This document shows positions 8,340 to 16,377 of a stretch of DNA of 64,000 bases, one piece after another. Where the stretch lies: positions 62,001 to 126,000 of the forward strand of contig JAJZWU010000001.1 in NCBI GenBank assembly GCA_021846515.1, read 5' to 3'. The stretch's first letter is position 1. Each line of letters opens with the position of its first letter. This DNA is from Actinomycetes bacterium (lineage in GTDB: Bacteria; Actinomycetota; Acidimicrobiia; Acidimicrobiales; JAMCPL01). The notes under the pieces were generated by a model. That model worked only from the letters and a program-made list of their open reading frames with translations, did not search any database and was not told where the DNA came from. The translations under genes and the position numbers were made by a program.

Positions 8340-9761
8340 ATGGCAAGGATATTAATCATCGTCCCATCAAATACCTATAGGGCGACATCATTCATAAACG
8401 CTGCCTCCAGAATGGAGGTGGAGGTAATAGTTGCATGCGACTCTCTACTGCCCATAGAAAAGCTACCCTCTCCAGGCACTTTCTCGGTGGGCGCTCTATC
8501 ATCCAGCGTATTCTCGTCGGGCACATCCTCTCTCGATGCGACATATCCAGATACCTCCCCGGCCAGTACATTCTCATCAAGTACCTTGCAAATATCACTG
8601 GATAACCTGGATGAATCTACTGAGCAGATCCTCAAACTGGACAACATACTACCGCTTGATGCCATCATCGCAATCGACGATAAGGGGGTAGCACTGGCGG
8701 CGGCTGCAACAACAGCGCTCGGCCTAAAGGGTAATAAGCTGGAAGCAGCTACCCGCACTCTACACAAGGATCTCTTGAGAAAGGCGCTGAGCGAGACTGA
8801 AGTACCGCAGCCAGCCTACAGCATCCTCGGCAATAATGCATCACCTCAAGACGTCACCAATGCCATAGACGCTATTGGGCTACCCTGTGTGGTAAAAGCG
8901 ACCAGCCTATCGGCCAGCCAGGGTGTTATACGAGCAAATTCATACCCAGAAGTTGACCTGGCTATAGAACGGATAAGGAAAATCCAGGCGACAGAAGGAC
9001 GCTCCTACGACCCCATATTAATAGAGCGCTACATAGATGGTGACGAAATAGCCGTAGAGGGCCTGTTAACAGACGGAAAACTAACCATATTGGCCATATT
9101 CGACAAACCTATACCACTGGTAGGACCATTTTTCGAAGAAAGCATCTACGTCACTCCTTCTGTCCACGACAGTTCCCTGCTGCAGTCTGCAATAGATGTT
9201 ACCCACCGATCAGTTGCAGCCCTGCAACTAAGAGAAGGCCCTATTCACGCAGAAGTGCGTTTTGAAAATGGTAGGGCATACCTTATAGAAGTCGCGTCAC
9301 GGACTATAGGCGGCCAATGCTCCAATGTACTCCAGTTCGACAATGGAAGATCGCTGGAAGAGGTGGTCTTAGCTTCATCTCTGGGGATGGAGCCCCATGC
9401 CTACGATGCCGGGAAAGAGGATACTCTACCGAATGCAAGTCTTGGCGCAATTCGCACAGTTCGTGCAGTGTGTGCAGGGCAAAAGCATTTACAAATCATT
9501 CCGGGATACTCTGGAGTATGTATGATATCAGCCCAAGAAAAGGGAGTAATAAAAGCCATAGAGGGAGTAGACATGGCGAGACAGGTAGAATCTGTCACCG
9601 GCGTAAATATCACTACATTCCCGGGTGCGGAGGTAGCGCCGGTTCCAGATGGTAGCCGATACATAGGGTTTGTCTTTGCCAGAGACAGCAGTCGCACCAA
9701 ACTTATCGACTCACTGCGTAAGGCTGCTTCTATGATCTATACGGTAATTGAGCAAACCTGA
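8340..9761 (+). CDS. ATP-grasp ligase (carboxylate-amine ligase family)
   Basis: A 473-residue ATP-grasp protein with a Rossmann-like N-terminal region (MARILIIVPS), a Ser/Thr-rich spacer at about residues 45-85, a central ATP-grasp fold (PCVVKATSLSASQGV for ATP, ERYIDGDEIAVEGL, metal-binding HAEVRFENGRAYLIEVASR) and a C-terminal domain as in L-amino-acid ligases and related carboxylate-amine ligases. It should join a carboxylate to an amine via an acyl phosphate, but the substrates cannot be read from sequence. It diverges from the NfuA-like gene and is monocistronic. Confidence 0.85.
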   Translation: MARILIIVPSNTYRATSFINAASRMEVEVIVACDSLLPIEKLPSPGTFSVGALSSSVFSSGTSSLDATYPDTSPASTFSSSTLQISLDNLDESTEQILKLDNILPLDAIIAIDDKGVALAAAATTALGLKGNKLEAATRTLHKDLLRKALSETEVPQPAYSILGNNASPQDVTNAIDAIGLPCVVKATSLSASQGVIRANSYPEVDLAIERIRKIQATEGRSYDPILIERYIDGDEIAVEGLLTDGKLTILAIFDKPIPLVGPFFEESIYVTPSVHDSSLLQSAIDVTHRSVAALQLREGPIHAEVRFENGRAYLIEVASRTIGGQCSNVLQFDNGRSLEEVVLASSLGMEPHAYDAGKEDTLPNASLGAIRTVRAVCAGQKHLQIIPGYSGVCMISAQEKGVIKAIEGVDMARQVESVTGVNITTFPGAEVAPVPDGSRYIGFVFARDSSRTKLIDSLRKAASMIYTVIEQT

Positions 9762-9808
9762 GTAAATTGCCATCCGCGATGAAGGCAATCAGAGCGGTAG
9801 TGAGGCTT

Positions 9809-10246
9809 TTACTTATGGCCAAACGACCTATAAAAACAACTGCGCTCCCCTGTGTGGCAAGCACCTTTCCCTTCCTGGTCGACTAGTACCAGTAGGGCGT
9901 CTCCGTCACAGTCGTAACGCACCTCACGAACCCACTGACGATCCCCAGAGGTCTCCCCCTTTACCCAATACTCTTGCCTACTCCTACTCCAAAAACATGT
10001 TCTCCCACTAGTCAGCGTACGCTTCAATGATTCGCTATTCATATAACCAAGCATGAGAACGGTACCATCACTGACATCCTGTATGACAGCAGGAACCAAC
10101 CCGTTGCTGTCAAACTTCACTACGTCCAGCTCACTATCGTCGAAGTCGATCGGAGTGGCTGCATATACAGGAAATTGAGCTGTCTGTCCTGCGGGGAGTT
10201 TAGAAGTAGCATAGGTTGGGACAGTTGGCTGGTCAGATAGAGTCAT
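9809..10246 (-). CDS. hisI: Phosphoribosyl-AMP cyclohydrolase
   Basis: Third step of histidine biosynthesis, opening the adenine ring of PR-AMP. The 145-residue protein has the family core with metal-binding [20 protein letters not shown] and the preceding LMLGYMN and [19 protein letters not shown] segments. About 35 N-terminal residues precede the core. No other his genes are in the window. The -10-like TATAAT overlaps the stop codon of the upstream GroES-like gene, so it is probably transcribed separately as a leaderless mRNA. Confidence 0.93.
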   Translation of the reverse strand: MTLSDQPTVPTYATSKLPAGQTAQFPVYAATPIDFDDSELDVVKFDSNGLVPAVIQDVSDGTVLMLGYMNSESLKRTLTSGRTCFWSRSRQEYWVKGETSGDRQWVREVRYDCDGDALLVLVDQEGKGACHTGERSCFYRSFGHK

Positions 10247-10259
10247 AGATCCAATTATA
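10247..10259 (-). promoter_or_regulatory. -10 hexamer of hisI, leaderless type
   Basis: TATAAT (10254-10259, minus strand) contains the TAA stop of the upstream gene and is 7 nt from the hisI ATG. Confidence 0.55.
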
Positions 10260-10605
10260 GATACAATCCGGTATCGTTATCAGCATGGCTGGATGCAACT
10301 GCGTGGATATCTCTCTCGCGAAGAATGACATACTGCTCTCCCTGCACTTCTACCTCGAAACGGTCTTCGGGATTATACAGCACTTTGTCTCCAGACCTAA
10401 CGGACCTCACATGAGGCCCTACAAGAGAGACATCAGCCCATGCCAACCGCCGTGAAAGTTCCGCTGTCGCAGGTATAAGTATGCCGGTCTTTGACTTACG
10501 CTCTCCTTCAGAGTCCACCGGAATCGCAAGGATTCTGTCGGCCAACATGGTAATCGACTGCTTGTCCCGGCTGATCTCATAATTGCCGGCAACTGCATCC
10601 TTCAT
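10255..10605 (-). CDS. GroES-like co-chaperonin (Cpn10 family), orphan
   Basis: A 116-residue protein whose core matches Cpn10: [25 protein letters not shown] (entry strand and mobile loop, ending in the usual GI-x-P), [14 protein letters not shown], and the C-terminal [14 protein letters not shown]. It has about 20 extra N-terminal residues and a short extra tail. No groEL is nearby; instead it is coupled by an ATGA overlap to a nucleotide-sugar epimerase. It may be a second GroES or a divergent relative with another partner. Confidence 0.8.
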   Translation of the reverse strand: MKDAVAGNYEISRDKQSITMLADRILAIPVDSEGERKSKTGILIPATAELSRRLAWADVSLVGPHVRSVRSGDKVLYNPEDRFEVEVQGEQYVILRERDIHAVASSHADNDTGLYL

Positions 10606-11552
10606 GATGATACCTTCCTGAAGTGCTCGATAACCTCATACACTCCGCCTTCCAGCTTGGTCCAAGCACTCCAACCAAGGAGGCTACCAGCCAAGCTGGG
10701 GTCGAGGGAATTGCGCCGTAGCTCACCCACCCTCTCTTTTGCATACACGGGAGAAACGTCTCTACCTGTAGCACGTATCATAATAGAAGCAAGCTCATTT
10801 ACACTCACCTCATGGCCGGTTCCTATGTTCACTATCTCTCCTCCTCCCACCTCCCCCGCTTTGACGAAGGCATCGACTACGTCATCTACAAATACAAAGT
10901 CCCTGGTCTGTTCGCCATCCCCATAGATAATCACCTGCTGATTTTTGAGTAAACGCTCCGCAAAGATAGCTACCACTCCTGCCTCACCGTTGGGATCCTG
11001 GCGGGGACCATAGACATTGGCCAGTGCCAACGCGCAGTAATCCAACCCATACATATTCTTAAATGCTTCCATGTAGTCGACGGCTGCCTTCTTGGAAACG
11101 CCGTAAGGTGACAACGGGTGATGCATGCACGACTCCTTTATCGGGAGTTCGGATGGATCCGGCTCGCCATATAATGTTCCTCCCGATGCTGCAAAGACTA
11201 TCCTCAGCGTACCGGCGCATCTGGCTCCTTCAATAAGCCGCAATGTACCAAGTATATTCACATCGGCATCAAATACGGGACGCTCTACAGAATGACGAAC
11301 ATTTGCTTGAGCCGCCAAATGAAAGATCACTTCGGGCCTCTTCTGGACAATGAAATCTATCAACTCCGGAGAACGTATATCCATCTGGTGAAAGCTCAAT
11401 CTTGAAGCTCCCTCTAATCTCGCACCGGCCAAATTTGTCAGCGTTCCGGAGGATAAGTCATCTATGACATCTACTGTGTGTCCTTCGGATATAAGCCTGT
11501 CGACAAGAGATGACCCTATAAAACCTGCACCACCTGTTACCATTACTTTCAT
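10602..11552 (-). CDS. NAD-dependent nucleotide-sugar epimerase (GalE-like, extended SDR)
   Basis: 316-residue extended short-chain dehydrogenase/reductase with the NAD motif TGGAGFIGSSL at residues ~6-16, an Asp-Asp pair after strand beta2 for ribose binding, and the catalytic YxxxK in SPYGVSKKA. Similar to UDP-glucose 4-epimerases, so interconversion of UDP-hexoses is the likely reaction, although other 4-epimerases or dehydratases share this sequence type. It lies 12 nt behind the nucleotidyltransferase gene and overlaps the GroES-like gene by 4 nt. Confidence 0.87.
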   Translation of the reverse strand: MKVMVTGGAGFIGSSLVDRLISEGHTVDVIDDLSSGTLTNLAGARLEGASRLSFHQMDIRSPELIDFIVQKRPEVIFHLAAQANVRHSVERPVFDADVNILGTLRLIEGARCAGTLRIVFAASGGTLYGEPDPSELPIKESCMHHPLSPYGVSKKAAVDYMEAFKNMYGLDYCALALANVYGPRQDPNGEAGVVAIFAERLLKNQQVIIYGDGEQTRDFVFVDDVVDAFVKAGEVGGGEIVNIGTGHEVSVNELASIMIRATGRDVSPVYAKERVGELRRNSLDPSLAGSLLGWSAWTKLEGGVYEVIEHFRKVSS

Positions 11553-11564
11553 CTGCTACTCCTG

Positions 11565-12758
11565 CTAATCATTGATTGGTACGCGAACATCTGACAGTGT
11601 CAAGCCGGCAGCTACCACATACCCATCTCCCACTACGCTATAGTTTGCAACTCGCGCCCCTTCGCCCACCTCTACCATAGCCGCAAGAACTGAATCTTCC
11701 AAAACCGAACCATGCATCATTCTGCTTCCATTCATCACAACTGACCTGTCTACCCTACAATCACTTCCTATAATACAATGATCACCTATTACGGCATTGG
11801 AGACTATTGCTCCATACTCTATAAGTGCACCATCCATAACAAGCGCCGGAGGCAGCACTGAGCCCTTCAAAATTGGATCTCCTACTACCCATACGCCATC
11901 TGCAACCTGTCTGGCTCCGGCAATAGGCGGAACCGAAGGGCTCATGGACATCTCTAAATAATCCATATTTGCCTGAACATACGACTGAGGAGTACCCATA
12001 TCGAGCCAATACCCCTCCATTCTGGTCGCATAGAGTGACCCACCGTCTACAAGACTGGGGAATACCTCACGTTCAATAGATACCATCTTATTTCCTGGGA
12101 TGAGATCAAGTACCTCAGGCTCCAATACATATACTCCACCATTTATCAGGTCGGACGGGGACTTGCCCGGGTCAGGCTTTTCCACAAATTGCCTTACCCG
12201 GCCGGAACTATCCAGGTCCACCACGCCATAGCGTGATGGATCGTCTACCTCTATCAATCCTATTGTAGCCAGCGCTCCATGCTTACGGTTCCTGAAATGT
12301 ATTTCAATCAAGTCACGTACAGATATGTCAGCAAGTACATCTCCATTTACCGCAACGAAAGTTCCCTCCACCCCCACATGCTCAGCAGCAAACCGGACTG
12401 CCCCTCCTGTGCCAAGCGGCTCAGGTTCAACAGCATAAGACACCTTGATGCCGTCGATCAATCCATCAGGATAATACTGTACAAATCGCTCCGGCCTATA
12501 GCCAAGAGACAGCACGCACTCTTGAAATACAACACCAGCGTTTTGCGCAGCCGACACGATGCTGCTGTTCGATATTGCCTGCTCCCATCTCTCTTCATGG
12601 GAGTTGGCGATCCCACTATCCACCGGATATTCAGCAAACTGCTTCAATGCCCGCTCAATCATAGGAATACCCGCCACGGGTAGAATCTGTTTGGGGAGGT
12701 TGTAAGTGAGTGGCCGCAACCTCGTCCCCTCCCCTCCTGCCAGAAGTATAGCTATCAT
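11565..12758 (-). CDS. Sugar-1-phosphate nucleotidyltransferase with hexapeptide-repeat tail
   Basis: Activates a sugar 1-phosphate to an NDP-sugar. From the ATG at 12758 the protein starts MIAILLAGGEGTRLRPLT, the catalytic signature, with PKQILPVAGIPMI and NGDVL further on. The last ~130 residues are a left-handed beta-helix of imperfect hexapeptides. The combination resembles mannose-1-phosphate guanylyltransferase or glucose-1-phosphate thymidylyl/uridylyltransferase; the sugar is not certain. The frame is open to 13007, but that extension is basic, lacks family similarity and overlaps the next gene, so it was excluded. 397 residues. Confidence 0.87.
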   Translation of the reverse strand: MIAILLAGGEGTRLRPLTYNLPKQILPVAGIPMIERALKQFAEYPVDSGIANSHEERWEQAISNSSIVSAAQNAGVVFQECVLSLGYRPERFVQYYPDGLIDGIKVSYAVEPEPLGTGGAVRFAAEHVGVEGTFVAVNGDVLADISVRDLIEIHFRNRKHGALATIGLIEVDDPSRYGVVDLDSSGRVRQFVEKPDPGKSPSDLINGGVYVLEPEVLDLIPGNKMVSIEREVFPSLVDGGSLYATRMEGYWLDMGTPQSYVQANMDYLEMSMSPSVPPIAGARQVADGVWVVGDPILKGSVLPPALVMDGALIEYGAIVSNAVIGDHCIIGSDCRVDRSVVMNGSRMMHGSVLEDSVLAAMVEVGEGARVANYSVVGDGYVVAAGLTLSDVRVPIND

Positions 12759-12771
12759 TTTTAAAATTAAA
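12759..12771 (-). promoter_or_regulatory. -10-like hexamer of nucleotidyltransferase gene, leaderless type
   Basis: TTTAAT (12766-12771, minus strand) lies 7 nt before the ATG at 12758 in an AT-rich patch. This supports the internal start over the longer frame. Confidence 0.4.
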
Positions 12772-12804
12772 CCTATACAACCATTGACTGACCAGATTGC
12801 CTTT

Positions 12805-13692
12805 TCAAGGCTTGGCTGAACCGCTGCCCGTTTTGGCGCCCGATGTATTAGTGGCAGACGACTTTGCTGTCGAACCTGATGGTGTATTGGAGTGCGATGG
12901 AACAGGCGTACCGGTAGCAGATGGAGCACTCGGTATACCAGCGGTGGGGATACTACCAGTCGGTACGCTGGTCGGCGCCTGAGTTGGAACCCCGCCAGCA
13001 GGGACACTGCTGCTTGGAGTACTGGTAGTAGGCTTCACCCCCGACATATCTGTTAGCATTTGGCTGACCGTGCCGGACGAAGGTCTCGGAACCGAGGAAT
13101 GACTCGGCAAAAATGCCATAGTGACTTCCATGCCGTTGGTAAGCACCACCGAACTTGGATTTCCAGAGACTGGTGTGCCTGTTGCTACCTTGAAACTTGA
13201 CCACGTCTCCACCCTCACCACTCCAGCTTTACCAGCATCCGGTGTTCCCTTGGCGCAACGCTCCCCATTACGGTATGCCGACTGGCCGGGATATCTGATC
13301 ACACTCGATGACAGCTCCATGCCAGGATACGACTTAACGAAATACCCCAAAGTATTCTTACCGCCCTTGGAGGCAGACGGCGGTATATGCAACACTCCAT
13401 GGCCATTGGTCGTCAGTATCGCCTTTGCCGATGCCGGCGCCTTGGGAAGATTGGGCAACTGGGTGCCACATACGTCAAACGAGAAAGCAGCATAGGTGGT
13501 CTTACCTGATGTACTGGTGGCTTTGGTGGCATGAGTCAATTCGTAACGAGAATAAATAATAGAAAGCAGACCGAGTACCACTATGAGCACAAGGCTGGCA
13601 TACCAGTTGATTGATGGCCTCTCCTTGTAAGATTTGCTACTGCCTGTCGATGCCGCGCGTGCAACTTGTCTTGCTATGTCTCGTCTGTCCAT
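12805..13692 (-). CDS. Membrane-anchored protein of unknown function, Ser/Thr/Pro-rich tail
   Basis: No family recognised. 295 residues: a basic cytosolic N-terminus, one membrane helix at about residues 30-47, a globular extracytoplasmic part (about 60-190) with two cysteines that could form a disulfide (FDVCGTQLP and NGERCAKG), then about 100 residues rich in Ser, Thr, Pro and Gly resembling a wall-spanning linker. Its position between glycosyltransferase and nucleotidyltransferase genes suggests a role in the cell surface. The repetitive Ser/Thr/Pro tail could be O-glycosylated. The reading frame is convincing; the function is open. Confidence 0.7.
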   Translation of the reverse strand: MDRRDIARQVARAASTGSSKSYKERPSINWYASLVLIVVLGLLSIIYSRYELTHATKATSTSGKTTYAAFSFDVCGTQLPNLPKAPASAKAILTTNGHGVLHIPPSASKGGKNTLGYFVKSYPGMELSSSVIRYPGQSAYRNGERCAKGTPDAGKAGVVRVETWSSFKVATGTPVSGNPSSVVLTNGMEVTMAFLPSHSSVPRPSSGTVSQMLTDMSGVKPTTSTPSSSVPAGGVPTQAPTSVPTGSIPTAGIPSAPSATGTPVPSHSNTPSGSTAKSSATNTSGAKTGSGSAKP

Positions 13693-13764
13693 ACCGGAGG
13701 TTTATTTTACTACATAACTGCCTGCTGCGTCCAGCAGGCGCCATACAGCTATCTACCTCTTCTA

Positions 13765-14655
13765 CTAAGACTTGCCAATCTTCTTCAGATCATTGATCGC
13801 TTGCTGTACAAACGCAATAGCAGCTCGCACTCCCAGCAGGATTGTCACAGGGACAGCCAACAATACAAACCTGAAGCCGCTATACCTCTTTGAGGTAAAC
13901 CTCATCGTGGAACGATGATGTGCAATCAACATACGATACGGATGCCTCTTCGTAGAATATGCACGCTCATGGGTTACTACTGCTTCTGGAACATACGCTA
14001 CGCCATAGCCTGCCCGATGGATACGCCAGCACAAATCCACATCCTCGCCATACATAAAGTAACCCTCATCAAATCCCCCTATCTCCTCAAGCGCTTCCCT
14101 CCTTGCCATAAAAAAAGCACCTGAAACCCAATCTACCTCCCCGCCCTCCCGTCTCCCCCCATCTTGCATCCTATAATTCTTTGTAAACCTATTATCCGGA
14201 GAAACCAGCCCCAATATGGCATGCATCCCTGCACCTACAAGGGATGGAAATCTCCTTGCAGATGGATACATGGAACCATCCGGCTCCAAAATACAGGGGC
14301 CCACTATTCCAAGCGTAGGATCACCGAAAAGGGCAGTCGACAAAGCATCTATTGCACCTCTGCGTATACGCAAATCAGGGTTACATATAATTACCAGCTT
14401 GCTGGAGGAATCACATGCAGCAACCCCTCTGTTTGCCGCGGCTCCATAACCGACGTTTAGACCTACCTGTAGCACCCTGACTCCTGGTTTCCCATGATCA
14501 TCCAGCGATCCTTCCAGCAACTTGATAGAACTATCGGTAGAAGCATTATCTACGACAATGACCTCACCCACACTATCCGCGATTAGATCGTTTAAGCAGG
14601 ATGCTAGCAGCTCCCCCCCATTGTGATTGACTATTACTGCTGACACGGGTTGCAT
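13765..14655 (-). CDS. Glycosyltransferase family 2 (rhamnosyltransferase-like)
   Basis: A 296-residue GT-A inverting glycosyltransferase with an N-terminal VSAVIVNHNGG nucleotide-sugar motif, VVDNASTDSS, the metal-binding region ICNPDLR (DxD-like), GAFFMARREALEEIGGFDE and the acceptor-side YGEDVDLCWR. A hydrophobic segment near the C-terminus (about 262-283) would tether it to the membrane. The sequence type (WbbL-like) often transfers rhamnose, which fits rfbB/rfbD upstream, but the donor is inferred. Confidence 0.87.
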   Translation of the reverse strand: MQPVSAVIVNHNGGELLASCLNDLIADSVGEVIVVDNASTDSSIKLLEGSLDDHGKPGVRVLQVGLNVGYGAAANRGVAACDSSSKLVIICNPDLRIRRGAIDALSTALFGDPTLGIVGPCILEPDGSMYPSARRFPSLVGAGMHAILGLVSPDNRFTKNYRMQDGGRREGGEVDWVSGAFFMARREALEEIGGFDEGYFMYGEDVDLCWRIHRAGYGVAYVPEAVVTHERAYSTKRHPYRMLIAHHRSTMRFTSKRYSGFRFVLLAVPVTILLGVRAAIAFVQQAINDLKKIGKS

Positions 14656-14674
14656 AAGAAAGATCGCGATAAGA

Positions 14675-15376
14675 TCAAAGAGAACTAAATCTGTACTTTA
14701 TCAACGCGACTACTGCCTTTACTCCATCCTGCCAGCGTATCTTCTTGCCCTCATCCATCTCCCTACCACTATAAGATATGGGTACCTCATATATCCTTAT
14801 ACCCCGCCGGAGCAATTTGGCGGTAATCTCCGGCTCTACATCGAAACCATTCGACTCAATCTTTATGCCATCCAATGCATCCCTGGAGATCAGTTTGTAG
14901 CAGGTTTCCATATCGGAGAGCGTCGAGCTGTACAACAAATTGGTCATAAGAGTTAGAACCCGATTACCCATCCAATGCGACGGAAACATGTTCTTTCGGG
15001 GTCCGGTAAATCTGCTGCCATAGACAACCTTTGCCTTGCCTTTCATAATAGGATCCAGCAAATTGCGCCAGTCGTCTGGATCATATTCGAGATCGGCATC
15101 CTGTACAAGCAACAGATCTCCAGTTGCTACCCCTAAGGCGGTACTTAAAGCCGCACCCTTACCTCTATTGGTATGGTGATAAATCACTTTTATCGTAGAG
15201 TCGGAGAGAGCCTGAAGTATAGAGGCCGTTCCATCGGTAGACCCATCATCCACCACGATCACCTCAAGCTCCAGGGGTATATCTACCGACTTTACCCTGC
15301 GCAATACCTCACCTATCGTAGTACGTTCATTATAAACAGGGACCAAAACAGACAGGCGCTTGTAACTACTCTCCAT
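14675..15376 (-). CDS. Glycosyltransferase family 2 (polyprenyl-phosphate sugar transferase-like)
   Basis: 233 residues with LSVLVPVYNERTTIGEVL, VVDDGSTDGT and VQDADLEYDP (DxD), the pattern of dolichyl/polyprenyl-phosphate mannose or glucose synthases. It has no C-terminal membrane helices, so it is a soluble or peripheral member. It probably loads a sugar onto a lipid carrier for the surface polymer made by this cluster. Its start overlaps the end of the preceding gene by 11 nt. Confidence 0.87.
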   Translation of the reverse strand: MESSYKRLSVLVPVYNERTTIGEVLRRVKSVDIPLELEVIVVDDGSTDGTASILQALSDSTIKVIYHHTNRGKGAALSTALGVATGDLLLVQDADLEYDPDDWRNLLDPIMKGKAKVVYGSRFTGPRKNMFPSHWMGNRVLTLMTNLLYSSTLSDMETCYKLISRDALDGIKIESNGFDVEPEITAKLLRRGIRIYEVPISYSGREMDEGKKIRWQDGVKAVVALIKYRFSSL

Positions 15377-16337
15377 CAGAGATTCCTTTCATCAGTCGAT
15401 CTTTCATCCAATCGATAAATATTTCAAGTCCGGTTCGCAGATCCACAGAAGGCTGCCATCCGAGTTTCTCTCCAGCAAGGCTAATGTCCGGACAGCGCCT
15501 CTTCGGATCGTCCTCCGGCAGCGGAAAAAACTCTATCGATGACTCAGAGCCGGTTACCTCTATTACCATATGAGCCAACTCCAGTACCGTTACCTCCTGC
15601 GGATTACCCAAGTTAACCGGACCGGTTATATTGGATCCACCCAAAGCAAGTAATCCGTCTACCATATCTGAGACATAACATGGACTGCGAGTCTGGCTGC
15701 CGTCACCGTAGACAGTAAGGGACTCTCCAGCCAGAGCCTGGACGACAAAGTTGGAAAGAACCCTTCCATCTCCCGGCCTCATCCTAGGTCCATAGGTATT
15801 GAATAGACGCGCTATACCGACATCCTGCCCCAGCTTGCGATGGCGCGCCATTGTAAGCGCCTCTGAAAAACGTTTTGCCTCATCATAAACCGATCTCGGT
15901 CCTACGGGATTTACGTTACCCCAATAACTTTCCACCTGAGGATGCACCAGGGGATCACCATATACCTCACTCGTTGAGGTATAGACAAAGCGAGCTTCAT
16001 GCTCATAGGCAAACTCAAGAGACAGCAATGTGCCTGCGCTACCCACCGACAGGGTCTCAAGCGGCATTGCCAGGTAATCTGGAGGGGAGGCCGCACTTGC
16101 CAGATGATATATTATATCGTAGTCATATTTATCGGCTACCGATCTCCACTCGGGATTCGACAGATTGGAAATAACCGGGATAAAACGATCTCCCCCAACC
16201 CGCTCCAGGTGGCCGACATTGGCGCTACTACCCGTAGACAGATCATCCACACATACAACCGACCATCCATCCTCCAAGAGCTTGGCGCACAGATGCGACC
16301 CGATAAAACCTGCTCCTCCAGTAACAAGTCCTCTCAT
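15366..16337 (-). CDS. UDP-glucuronate decarboxylase-like extended SDR
   Basis: From ATG 16337 the protein opens MRGLVTGGAGFIGSHL (NAD motif). The catalytic tyrosine is in SVYDEAKR and RLFNTYGPRMRPGDGRV matches UDP-glucuronate decarboxylases (UDP-xylose synthases). The gene directly upstream encodes a UDP-sugar dehydrogenase, so the two would turn UDP-glucose into UDP-glucuronate and then UDP-xylose. The frame is open to 16451, but the 38 extra residues overlap the dehydrogenase gene and precede the conserved N-terminus, so the shorter start was chosen. 323 residues. Confidence 0.87.
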   Translation of the reverse strand: MRGLVTGGAGFIGSHLCAKLLEDGWSVVCVDDLSTGSSANVGHLERVGGDRFIPVISNLSNPEWRSVADKYDYDIIYHLASAASPPDYLAMPLETLSVGSAGTLLSLEFAYEHEARFVYTSTSEVYGDPLVHPQVESYWGNVNPVGPRSVYDEAKRFSEALTMARHRKLGQDVGIARLFNTYGPRMRPGDGRVLSNFVVQALAGESLTVYGDGSQTRSPCYVSDMVDGLLALGGSNITGPVNLGNPQEVTVLELAHMVIEVTGSESSIEFFPLPEDDPKRRCPDISLAGEKLGWQPSVDLRTGLEIFIDWMKDRLMKGISDGE

Positions 16338-16377
16338 TGAACGGGCATATCTCCGGCGGGCAACATGTCGTACAGAT

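Noticed and set aside
9765-9792. Hairpin ATTGCC...GGCAAT after the ATP-grasp gene as terminator
   Set aside because: 11-nt loop and no following T-run.
12759-13007. N-terminal extension of the nucleotidyltransferase
   Set aside because: Overlaps the neighbouring gene, has no family similarity and precedes the canonical LLAGGEGTRLRPL start; a -10-like hexamer supports ATG 12758.
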